Shown here piece by piece: positions 43,881-58,100 of a stretch of 64,000 nucleotides of DNA; the first letter of the stretch is position 1; the number at the start of each line of letters is the position of its first letter. The translations under genes were made by a program, and so were the position numbers. The stretch covers positions 1-64,000 of the forward strand of contig CBDUYN010000013.1 of the NCBI GenBank assembly GCA_965371445.1. The letters are read 5' to 3'. The DNA comes from DASWIG01 sp965371445 (lineage in GTDB: Bacteria; Acidobacteriota; Thermoanaerobaculia; Multivoradales; J023). The notes beneath the pieces were generated by a model, which worked only from the letters and a program-made list of their open reading frames with translations, was not told the origin of the DNA and ran no database searches.

Positions 43881-45767
43881 TTATTCCTTCAGCCGTTGGA
43901 CAGCGAGGCTCAAGTACTTCTTGCTGAGCTCCAGAAGGAGCCCACGGGACTCCAGGTCGGAGACGATGGGCTGGATCTCGTCCCAGCCGAGGCCGAGAGC
44001 CCGGCAAAGCGTGGCGGGCAAGCAGCCCTGTTCGCAGAGCGTGTAGAGGCGTGCCGCCGGTCCCGTGAGGACATGGCGATCCATAACCGCGCAGGGACGC
44101 GTGTCTTCGATGATCAGGCGATCACCATCTTCAGCCATTTCCAGGATAGGGGGGTCTACCCCCGCGCCATGCAATTCCTTCCAGGATGAGATTTCTTGTT
44201 TTAGCTTCTCGACGCCAGGTCGCCGGGCGGCCCTCCATTCGTTGTCGGGAGTCGGCAACGATAAAGGATTCGCTTGAAAGTCACAAGCGAAATCGGACAT
44301 CGCTTTCGGAGGGATAGGGAAGATATATCCATACCATTTCAATGGAGAAAGTTTCAGTCCGAAGTCTTCCGGCTGCATATGATAGGGACTGAATCGGACG
44401 AATTGAATAGGGAGGGTTCCGTATGGTGGCTGCAGGTGAGAAATCCATGGAATCCATTCGGCGACCTCGTGGTACCACTGATCACGATCGCCGGGGATGT
44501 CGACGAGGTAAAGCCATCCGACCCAAATGCCCAGATCTCTGGCCCATTTCAGCAATCGAACGTTGACCAGGGAGGTTGTCCCTTTACGGATCAACTTGAG
44601 CATTTGATCGTGGAAGTTTTCCAGTCCTGGTTGAATGCTTCGCACGCCGGCTGCCGCAAGCAATTCGAGGTCTTTCCTCTTCAGGTTAGCCTTGACTTCA
44701 TAGAAAATGGAGTAGGGTGCTCCGAGGTCGACTAGTTTTGGCAGCAGGCTCTTGAGATACTCGACGTTAAGAATGTTGTCGACGACCAGAAACTTGGTCG
44801 TCTTGTAACGCTGCGAAAGAAGCGCGAGGTCTTCCAGTGCGCGCTCCGCCGACTTCGATCGGAATGTCATCGAACTGGAGTTGAAGCCGCAGAAGGTGCA
44901 ATGACTCTTCTCGCCCCACCAGCAGCCGCGCGACGTCTCGACGGGAAGGTGTTCCGCTTTGAGGTCAAGTCCGGCTTCGTGCAGGGCGTGGAAGTAGTCG
45001 TCATAGTCCGGCAGGGGCTGATCGTCCATGTTCAGGATGTTCGCTCGCGGCGCTTCCTTATCACCGTTTTCGGCGACGAAGCGAGCGTCGATCACTCCAT
45101 GAGGGAGTGCCTGCGATGGCACGTCGCGACCGTAATTCAGAAGCGTGCGACAGAACTCGAGAAAAATACTTTCGGCTTCACCAGAGAAGATATAGTCGAC
45201 CCACGGGAACTCTCGTCGAGTGGCGATTCCCATGGATCCCTCGCAATAGAACCCACCCATCAGTGTGATGACGTCTGGGTTGAGCTCATGGATACGGCGT
45301 AACACGGCGAGCGACGAGCAGCGTTGTTGCAGCGAAGAGCTGCAGCCGACGATTCGAGGGTTCAGATCGAGAATCGATTGCGCCGTACGTTCGACCAGCG
45401 CGGTCGCCTCTTCCCGGATGCCTAGCAGGAGGTCTCTGACAGGTTGTCCATTCATCGCTTTTTCCGATATTAAACCTTCTGCAGGGATGATCGTTTCCAT
45501 CTCAGCGAGATATCCCGCGTCATCGGGTATAAGCTCACGAAACGCCGCATAGGCGAAGGTCCATTCACCTAGCTGGTACCCTCCAGGTATCTGCATGGCC
45601 AAGTCCATGTATAACTCGTCGCCGATTTCACTGGCGAAAAACAGATTCGGATAGCCCACCGTCGCGCGTATCTCAGTTCCGGCAAGGCAGGCTTTGAGGA
45701 GGGAAAGAGCCAGTGAAGGAATTGCCGGGCTGGCGTAGGGCATCAGGGTCAGGTAGACGTCGACCAT
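43881..45767 (-). CDS. B12-type radical SAM C-methyltransferase (RiPP-maturation radical SAM family)
   Basis: 628 residues, ATG preceded by AAAGGA. The N-terminal third is a Rossmann-like cobalamin-binding region (IVGCSSSLQQRCSSL, ITLMGGFYCEG, DYIFSGEAE). The radical SAM core carries SRGCWWGEKSHCTFCGFN near residue 280: a C-x7-C-x2-C cluster motif in the RGCWWG context. That motif is typical of RiPP-maturation C-methyltransferases such as those of bottromycin clusters. The length also matches that family (about 630). The gene is on the opposite strand, convergent with NRPS-1, and has lower GC than its neighbours, suggesting independent acquisition. No precursor peptide was found beside it. 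It may methylate unactivated carbons of the NRPS-PKS product. Confidence 0.85.
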   Translation of the reverse strand: MVDVYLTLMPYASPAIPSLALSLLKACLAGTEIRATVGYPNLFFASEIGDELYMDLAMQIPGGYQLGEWTFAYAAFRELIPDDAGYLAEMETIIPAEGLISEKAMNGQPVRDLLLGIREEATALVERTAQSILDLNPRIVGCSSSLQQRCSSLAVLRRIHELNPDVITLMGGFYCEGSMGIATRREFPWVDYIFSGEAESIFLEFCRTLLNYGRDVPSQALPHGVIDARFVAENGDKEAPRANILNMDDQPLPDYDDYFHALHEAGLDLKAEHLPVETSRGCWWGEKSHCTFCGFNSSSMTFRSKSAERALEDLALLSQRYKTTKFLVVDNILNVEYLKSLLPKLVDLGAPYSIFYEVKANLKRKDLELLAAAGVRSIQPGLENFHDQMLKLIRKGTTSLVNVRLLKWARDLGIWVGWLYLVDIPGDRDQWYHEVAEWIPWISHLQPPYGTLPIQFVRFSPYHMQPEDFGLKLSPLKWYGYIFPIPPKAMSDFACDFQANPLSLPTPDNEWRAARRPGVEKLKQEISSWKELHGAGVDPPILEMAEDGDRLIIEDTRPCAVMDRHVLTGPAARLYTLCEQGCLPATLCRALGLGWDEIQPIVSDLESRGLLLELSKKYLSLAVQRLKE

Positions 45768-46055
45768 CTCGATTCCTTTCCTTGTCAGGACTGAGGTCTT
45801 GCCAACACAACTACCGCAGACCGAACCGCTGGGGTCGCCCTCGGCATCCCGGCGTCCGAGCCGAGCCCCCTTGCCGTCCAGGCTCTAATGGGGCCGTCTC
45901 AGGAGGACGATCTGCATTTCTCCAAGGAGTCTAAGAGACTGAGTGGCTATTCGTCAAGCCCTGTGATACCGTTGGTGGGGCAAGCCGTTTGTGAGACTTG
46001 AGACCCTCGCAGCTCAAGGCTTCTCATCGGGACCGAGAGAAGACGGAGGAAGGCA
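45768..46055. promoter_or_regulatory. Divergent intergenic region between radical SAM and PKS genes
   Basis: 288 bp separate two divergent starts, so promoters for both directions should lie here. I see no clear -35/-10 boxes. The radical SAM side ends in AAAGGA and the PKS side in GGAGGA, both good ribosome sites. All frames were read for a RiPP precursor: only very short peptides without a plausible leader-core pattern appear. One minus-strand stretch (VCGSCVG) is cysteine-bearing but lacks its own start. Confidence 0.4.
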
Positions 46056-49117
<3,062 letters not shown>

Positions 49118-49121
<4 letters not shown>

Positions 49122-52100
49122 CGATTCCACGACGCCTCGCTGAGCTGCTCGCCCAGGGCGTCGAGCTGTGGGCCGACGGCGAGACGTTGCGCTGCCGGGC
49201 CGAGCCCGGCATCCTGACCTCGGCTCACCGCCACCTGCTCAGCGAGCGAAAGGCCGAAATCGTCGCTCTCCTCGGACAGCGGCGGAAGCACGCCGTCCCC
49301 TCTTGTGGCCAGGAAAGGCTCCTCTTCCTCCACGAGCTCGGACCCTGCGGCGCGGCCTACCACATCCCCGTGATCACCCGGCTGCGCGGCCGGCTTGCCG
49401 TCGCGGCGCTGGAGGCGAGCTGGTCCGATCTGGTGGCCCGCCACGACTCCCTGCGCACTGCCTTCACCTTCCTCGACGCTCAGCCGGTCCAGGTCGTCGC
49501 CGACGACGTCGACCCGAGCCTGCCGCTGGCCGACCTCCGAGGCCTCCCGGCCGCGGCCCGCGAGAGAGCCGCCCGGCGGCTGGCTACGGCGATGATCCAC
49601 CGTCCTTTCGACTTGCGGCGGGGTCCCTTGTGGAAGGTGGCCCTGCTGCGTCTCGGCCGCGAAGATCACCTGCTGCTGATCGTGCTCCACCACACGATCG
49701 CCGACGGCTGGTCGACGCAAGTGCTGCGGCGTGAGCTCCGGAGCCTCTACCAGGCGCGGAGCACGAACCGATCCGCTTCGCTGGCCGAGCCGGCAATCCA
49801 GTACACCGATTTTGCCCGCTGGCAACGCCAGTGGCTTCGCAGCGAGGCACCCGACGTTCATCTCGGATACTGGCGCGATCGACTCGGCACGGACCTGCCG
49901 ACATTGTCGCTGCCCACCGACCGGCCACGGCCGGCGGTCGCGAGCTACCGCGGGGCAACCCAGGCCGTAGCGGTCCCCCCCCGCCTTCACGAGGCCCTCG
50001 AGGCCTTGGGTCGGCAGCGTAGGGCTTCGCTTTTCGTGACCCTGCTCGCGGCCTTCATGACCCTGCTCCACCGCCTGACGCGACAGCGCGACGTCGTCGT
50101 CGGCTCGCCGACGGCCAACCGGAACCGGGATGAAGTCGAAGGGTTGATCGGTTGCTTCGTCAACAGCCTGGTGCTGCGGGGGAGCTTCGCTCCGAGAACG
50201 CCTGGCAAGCCAATCGACTTCCTCGTCCTCCTGGACCGCATTCGCGACGTCGTCCTGGAGGCCCTCGACCACCAAGACCTGCCCTTCGAAAAGCTGGTCG
50301 AGGCCCTGGCACCGTCTCGGGACCCCGGCCGGCCGCCGCTTTTCCAGGTGAGCTTCGCGCTGCACGACGCCCCACCCACCCTCAGGCTTCCCGGACTGGA
50401 GCTCGAACCGGTGACACCCGTGGCCGACGCGGCGCGCTTCGACCTGGAGGTGTACATGCGCCGTGAGGCGGCCGGAGGCCTCGCCGGAGTAATCGTCTAC
50501 GGCACGGAGCTTTTCGACGCGACCTCGGTCCGCCGTTTCGCACGGCGGTACGAGCGTCTGCTCCAGACCCTTGCCGAGGCTCCGCGCCGCCCTCTCGCCG
50601 AGCTGCCGCTGCTCGCACCGAGCGAACGGCACCAGCTGATTTTCGAGTGGCAGAGCTCTGGGCCGCCCAGGTCCGTTACGCCTTGGCTGACGCGGCGCCT
50701 CTCGGCCCAGGTCAAGCGCACGCCTGAGGCTATCGCCATGGTGTACGAAGAGCGGACCTGGACCTATCGGGAGCTCGACCAGGTAACCGACCAGCTGGCG
50801 TCGAAGCTGGAGCGGATCGTGGGCGGGGGGGATCCGGAGCCGCGGATCGGCCTCTACGTCGATCGCTCTCCGGAGATGGTGACCGGCCTCTTGACCATCC
50901 TCAAGGCGGGTTGCGTCTACGTGCCGCTGGACCCCGCCGACCCGGGCGACCGCCTGGCCCTCCTGCTGGACGAAGCCCGGGTGTCGGTCGTGCTCACCCA
51001 GGCTCGCCTGGCGCCATCCTTGCCGGCCTCCGAGGCGGCGGTGACCCTCCTGGACGGCGAGGGGGAGGGAGGCCATGCCGTGCGCCGCCCCGCGAGACCG
51101 GTGAGGGGCGAGAGCCTGGCCTACGTCCTGCACACCTCCGGCTCCACGGGCCGGCCGAAGGGGGTGCTGGTCTCTCACCGTGCCCTGGTGGCTCACTGCC
51201 TCGACATGGCGGAGCGCTACGGGCTCACTCCGGGCGACCGCGTGTTGCTGTTCGCTGCGGCCGGCTTCGACGTGTCGCTGGAGCAGGCGCTGGTGCCGCT
51301 CCTCTGCGGGGCCGCCGTGGTGGTGCGGCCGGCGCGCCTCTGGGAGCCCCGGGAGCTCCTGGAGGCGATGGCCCGGATGCGATGGACCGTGGTGAATCTG
51401 CCCCCGGCCTACTGGAGCGAGCTGATTCGCGAGCACGGAGACGAGCCGCCGCCCGACTCGCTGCGCCTCGTGATCGTCGGCGGTGAGGAGATGCCGGGCG
51501 CCATGCTTCGCCTCTGGCAGCGAAGCGCCTGGAGCTCGATCCGCCTGCTCAATGCCTACGGCCCAACCGAGGCCACCGTCACGTCGACGCTGTTCGAGCC
51601 CGGGCCCGAGCACCGAAACGGCGCCGCCACGGTACCTGTCGGCCGGCCGATCGGCGGCCGGCAGCTCTACGTCCTCGACCCGGCCGGCCGGCCGGTGCCC
51701 GTCGGGGTGGCGGCTGAGCTCCATCTCGGGGGCGCTGCCCTAGCCCGAGGCTACCTCCGGCGGCCGGCCGCGACGGCAGAAAAGTTTGTGCCGCACCCGT
51801 TCAGCGACGAGCCGGGGGGACGCTTGTACAAGACCGGAGACCGGGGGCGTCACCTGGCCGACGGGAACGTCGAATTCCTCGGTCGCCTTGACCGTCAACT
51901 GGAGATCCGTGGCCTTCGCGTCGAGCCGGGCGAGATCGAAGGGGTGCTCGGCGAGCATCCGTGGATACGCCATTGCGTCGTAGTGAGGCGTCAAGTCGGC
52001 CTCGGCGGCCCCCAGCTGGTGGCCTACGTGGTGCCTGAGCAGACTCCCGCCAAGCTGCCGGTGCCGGAGCTCACGGAGTGCCTGAGCAGCTATCTGGAAA

Positions 52101-55100
52101 AAAAGCTGCCGGCGGCCATGGTGCCTTCCGGCTGGGTTCTCCTGGCGAGCTTGCCGCGGACTCCCCGGGGAAAGGTCGACCACGCCGCGCTGCCGGCGCC
52201 GGAGCGCGAACGCGCGGACGCGGCACCGGCCTCCGCTCCTCCTCGCACGGCCCTGGAGGAACGGCTCATCGAGATCTGGAGCCAGCTTCTGGGACGCGGC
52301 GGAATTGGTGTCGACGACAATTTCTTCGCGCTCGGCGGCCACTCCCTGCTCGCCCTCCGGATGGTCTCCCGCGTGCGTGAGCACCTGGGACGCCGGCTGG
52401 ACCTCGGCCAGGTGTTCGAGCGGCCCACCGTCGCGCAGGTGGCCCGGTACCTCGAAACCGTCGCTGAAGCCGACAGCTCCCCGCCCCTCCTGCCGGGGGA
52501 CCGCCGTGGCGAGCTCCCCTTGTCGTTCGCGCAGGAGCGATTGTGGTTCCTGGACCAGTTGGAGCCTGGCAGCCCGGCCTACAACATCCCTAGCGCTTGG
52601 CGGCTCGACGGCCCGCTCCAGCGCGCGGCGTTGGAAGCGTCCGTCGCCGAAATCGTTCGCCGCCACGAGGTCCTGCGGACGCGGTTTCCGAGCGCCGACG
52701 GCAAGCCCCGTCAGGAGATCGCCGCCGGGCGGCCGCTGGCGCTTCCTCTCGTCAACCTCGCGGGGCTGCCTCCAAAGCGCCGGCGCGACGAAGGGCAGCG
52801 CCTGATCGGCCGGGAAGCGGCGCGGCCCTTCTCGCTGGCCCGGGGCCCTCTGCTGCGGGTGACGCTGGTGCGGCTCGGAGGCGAGCGGCATCTCTTCCTG
52901 CGTGTCGTCCACCACATCGTCTCCGACCAGTGGTCCGAGGAGATCTTTCACCGCGAGATCGGCGCGCTCTACGCCGCCGCCACCTCCGGCCGCCCCTCCC
53001 CTCTGGCGAAGCTGCCCGTCCAGTACGCCGACTTCGCCTCGTGGCAGCGCCGTCGGCTCCGTGGTGAGACCCTGCGCCACCAGCTCTCCTACTGGCGCCG
53101 GCAGCTCTCCGGTCAGCTTCCGCCTCTCCAACTCTCCACCGACCGACCGCGCGGCGCCGTCCGAGGCTCGCGGGCGGCCTACCGTACCCGGAGGCTTGAC
53201 GCGGACCTTACGGGCTCCCTGAGGCGATTGAGCCTCGATGCCGGAGCCTCCCTCTTCATGACCACCCTGGCTGCCTTCATGATCCTGCTCGCGCGCCTCA
53301 CGCCTCACCGGGAGATCGTCGTCGGCTCGCCGATCGCCAATCGTACCCGCCACGAAACGGAAGAGATGATCGGCTTTTTCGTCAACACCCTGGTGCTGCG
53401 CGGCGACCTGACGGGCAACCCGAGCTTTCGCCGCTTCCTGGAACGGGTCCGTGCGACGGTCCTGGAGGCCTACGCCCATCCGGACCTCCCCTTCGAGAAG
53501 CTGGTCGAGGAGCTTCATCCCGTACGCCACCTGGAGCGCAACCCGCTCTTTCAGGTGATGTTCGACCTGCTGCAAAGGCCGTTCGAGCCTTTTGGGCTGG
53601 TCGGGCTGTCGGCGAGCCGGACGGAGGTCCCCGGCGGGGTCGCGCTGTTCGAGCCGTCGCTCAGCGTGGCCGACGAAGGGGACCACCTGGTCGCGGCCCT
53701 GGTCTATGACGCCGGCCTTTTCGACTCCACCACGATCCTTCGCCTGCTTTCTCACTTCGATGGCCTGCTCCGGAGCTTCACGGCCGATCCGGAGCGGCGC
53801 CTACTCGAGGCTTCGCTGTGGAGCGCCGCCGAGCGGCATCAGGTCGTGGTGGAGTGGAGCCGCCGGCGGCCGGCCGGCCGCGGCCTCTCTTTCCAACTCT
53901 TCTTCGAGGCCCGAGCCGCCGCCGCTCCCGAGGCTCTGGCCGTGATCGACGCCGCGACCGAGCAAGAGCTGACCTACGCCCAGCTCAATCGCCGCGCCAA
54001 CCGCCTGGCCCATTTCCTAAAGCGGCGCGGAGTGGGCCCCGAGGTCCGCGTCAGCGTGATGATGGAGCGCTCCTGCGACCTGGTGGTCGTCCTCCTCGGC
54101 ATCCTCAAGGCGGGGGGGGCCTATGTCCCCCTCGATCCCGCCTATCCGGACCAGCGCCTCGACTTCATGGCCAAGGCCGCCGGGGTGGCGATGCGGATCA
54201 CCGACAGGATCCTGGCGGAGGCGCCGCTGGAGGCTGAGACGAGCGACAATCCGCCGCTCGCCGCACCACCGCAGGCGACCGCCTACGTGATCTACACCTC
54301 GGGCTCGAGCGGCTGGCCCAAGGGGGTGGCCGTGACCCACGGCTCCCTGGCCTGGTATTGCCTGGCCTGCGGTGATCTTTACGGCTTTGCGGCAGGGGAG
54401 CGAATCTTGCAGTTCTCCCCGCTCAGCTTCGACATCAGCGTCGAGGAGATCTTTCCCAGCCTGGCCAGCGGCGCCACCTTGGTGCTGCGCGACGAGCCGA
54501 TGGCAGAATCCGCCGAGGCATTCCTCGCCGGCTGTCACCGCGGCTCCGTCACCTGGGTCTCGCTTCCCACCGCTTTCTGGCACGAGCTGGCGGCCGCCCT
54601 GACGGCCGATCCGACCTTGCAGGTTCCGGCGCTCAACGGGGTCATCGTCGGCGGCGAGCGGGTGGTGGTGGAGCACCTCGCCGCGTGGCGGCGCGCGGTC
54701 GGTCCGTCCATCCGCTTGATCAACACCTACGGTCCCACCGAGACGACCGTGGTGGCCACCGCTGGCGATCTGACCTGCCGCACCGAGCCTCCGGATGCGT
54801 TGCCGTCGATCGGCCGACCGATACCCGGTGCCCGAGTGTACGTGCTCGATCGCCAACTCAGGAACGTCCCCGTTCGAGCGGTCGGGGAAATCGGCATCGC
54901 CGGCGCAGGAGTGGCCCGGGGCTATTTCAACCAACCGGCGGCGACGGCGCGACGTTTCGTGCCCAACCCGTTTGCTGCCGAGCTGCCCGGCGACCGCCTG
55001 TACCGGAGCGGAGATCTGGGACGATTCCGCGCCGACGGTCTCATCGAGATCCTCGGCCGGGTCGACGGGCAGGTGAAGATTCGCGGCTTTCGTGTCGAGC

Positions 55101-58100
55101 CTGGAGAGATCGAGGCCGCGCTGGCGGCTCACCCGGACGTGCGGGAGGCTGCGGTGATCGCCCTGGAACAGCAGTTGGCGGCCTTTGTGACCGCTGCCCA
55201 GGGCACCTCCACCGGGCCGCTGATCCAGGAGCTCCGCCGCTCGCTCCAGGAAAAGCTACCCCGCTACATGATCCCCTCGATCCTCGTCGCTCTGCCAAGC
55301 CTGCCGCGTACGCCCACCGGCAAGGTGGACCAGAGCGCTCTCGCGGCGAAGGCGAGAGAGCGCACAAGCGGGACGGCTGGCACGGAGCGCTCGCCAAGAA
55401 CCGCCGACGAGGAGATCCTCCTGGCCGTCTGGAGCCAGCTCCTCGAGCGCGAGGACATCGGCATCCACGACGACTTCTTCGAGCTGGGAGGACACTCGCT
55501 CAACGCCACGCGCCTGCTCGCGCGGGTACGGCGGATCTTCCGGCTGGAGATCCCGCTGCGAGGATTGTTCGAAGGCCCGACCGTGGCCGAGCTCGCCGCG
55601 AGCTTCCAGACAGCCCGGCGCTCCACGGCGCCCCCCCTCGTAGCGGTCCCCAGGGAGGATGAGCTCCCGCTCTCTTTCGCTCAGCGACGTCTCTGGTTCC
55701 TCGAGCAGCTCGAGCCGGGCAGCGCGGCCTACAACATGCCCAGCGCTTTCCGCCTGGAGGGAGAGCTCGACGCCGTCCTCCTCGAGCGAGCTCTTCGAGA
55801 AATCGTACGGCGTCATGAAATCCTGCGGACCCGATTCCTGAGCTCCGACGGTCGGCCTCGACAGGTGATCTCGGAGGCGGATCTCGCGTACCTGCCGCGG
55901 GTCGACCTTACTGGGTTAGCGCCCCCTCGGCGCAGAGCCACCGCGCGCCATCTCGTCGACAGCGAAGCCGCTCGGCCCTTCGACCTGGCCCGGGGACCTT
56001 TGCTGCGCCCCGCCTTGCTCCGGCTCATCCCCGGCGAGCACGTCCTGATCCTTCATCTGCATCACATCATCTCCGACGGATGGTCGCACGAGGTGCTGTC
56101 TCGCGAGCTGACGACTCTCTATCAGGCCCTCTCCCCGAGCGAGTCAGAGCCCGCGGCGCTGCCGAAGCTCGAGATTCAATACGCCGACTTCGCGCTCTGG
56201 CAAAGAGAGTGGCTCCGCGGCGAGCGCCTGGAAGAGCTTCTCGCCTACTGGAAGCGTCATCTCGCCGGCTCACCGTCGCACCTGGACTTGCCCACCGACC
56301 GGCCGCGCCCGGCGGTACGGAGCTTCCACGGCGAGCGCCGGCCGTTCGGGCTCCGGGGCGGCGTCTACGACGGCCTAAGGCGCCTTGCGCGCAGCGTTCC
56401 GGCGACCCTGTTCATGACCTTGTTGGCGGCGTTCCAGACGCTCTTGGCACGCTACACCCAAAGCCGGGACCTGTGCGTAGGGACGGCGATCGCGGGTCGA
56501 AACCGCCTCGAAACTGAGCCGTTGATCGGCTTTTTCGTCAACACCCTCCCCCTGCGCTGTGAGCTGGACGACGACCGGAGCTTCTCCGAGCTCCTGGAGT
56601 CCGTGCGGGAAGTCGCCCTCGGGGCCTACCAGCACCAGGATCTGCCATTCGAAAAGCTGGTCGAAGAGCTGCAGCCGGAGCGCTACCTGGGGTCTTCGCC
56701 TTTCTTCCAGGTCTTCCTCGTCCTGCAGAGCACGCCGGCGGAGCCGCCGCTGCCGCCCGGCCTCACCGTCCAGCCCCTGGACATCGCATTCCGCCGAACC
56801 AAGTTCGACCTATCTTTATCGTGCCTCGAAACCCCCGGGGAGCTGCGGGGCGAGCTCGTCTACAGCCAGGAGCTGTTCGACGCCTCCACCGTTCAACGGC
56901 TGTGCCGTCATCTCGAGAACCTGCTCGCCGAGATCGTTGCGGATCCGTCACGGCGGCTTTGTGACTTGTCCTTTCTGGGCCGCGGTGAGCGTCATCAACT
57001 GGTAGTGGAAGCCGCCAGCCCCGAGACGGACGCGCCACGGGAGGCATGGATCCATCATCTCTTCGCCGCCCAGGTCGCGAGGAGCCCCGACGCCGTCGCG
57101 CTCGTTTTCGCCGAGCAAAGCCTCACCTACCGCGAGCTCGACCGGCGCGCCACCCTTCTGGCCCGTCGCCTTCGCGAGGAGGGCGTCGGCCCCGAGGTCC
57201 CGGTGGCGCTCTCCATCCCGCGCTCGCCCGACATGGCCGTGGCGATCCTGGCGGTCCTCAAAGCCGGCGCGGCCTATGTCGCCCTGGACCTGCGCTATCC
57301 TGAAGCCCATGCGCTGCGTTTGCTGAGCGACGTCAGAGCCCCTCTGCTGTTGACGGTGACGGCGCTGTGCGAGCGCTTCTCCTCCTATGCGGGAACCCTC
57401 CTTTGTCTCGACCGCCAGGGCCCGCCGGCGGCCGAGCCCGGCGGACCCGATCCGAGCCCCCGGCACCTGGCTTATGCGACCTACACCTCGGGCTCCACCG
57501 GTGCCCCTAAAGCGGTTCTCGTCGCCCATCGCGGGGTCGTGGCCTACCTCGACTTCCTGGTCCGCCGTTTCCGCCTCGGGCGAGACGACGTCGTCCTCCA
57601 GATCGCGCCCCTGAGCTTCGACATGTCGGTTCGCGACCTGATCGGTCCGCTGGTGGCCGGAGCGCGAGTCGTGCTGGTGTCGGAGAGCGCGGCCAGAGAT
57701 CCGGCGGCGCTTCTGGCGAGCGTCGAAGAGCATCGGGTGACCTGTTGGCTCGGCATCGTGCCCTCCCTCCTGGCGAGCTGTCTCGACGAAGCCTCCCGGG
57801 GAGCCTACAGGCTCGATTCGGTGCGGCTCGTGGTGGTCGGCGGCGAGAGCCTTCTCCGGGTGCTCGGGGAGCGCGCCAGAGACGCCTTCGGCGACGGCAC
57901 CGAGGTGGTGAACCACTACGGGACCAGCGAAAGTTACGGGGCCCTGAGCCACGCCCTGACCGATTTCCACCTCGCAGGGGAGACGGTTCCCGTCGGTCGG
58001 CCAAATCCGCACACCTCGGTCTTGATCCTCGACCGGCGGCTGTGTCCGGTGGCTCTCGGCTCGGCCGGTGAGCTGTGCGTCGGCGGCGCCTCTCTGGCCC

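Noticed and set aside
45781..46000. Possible RiPP precursor peptide upstream of the radical SAM gene
   Set aside because: Only tiny peptides or a start-less stretch with two cysteines; no leader-core organisation.
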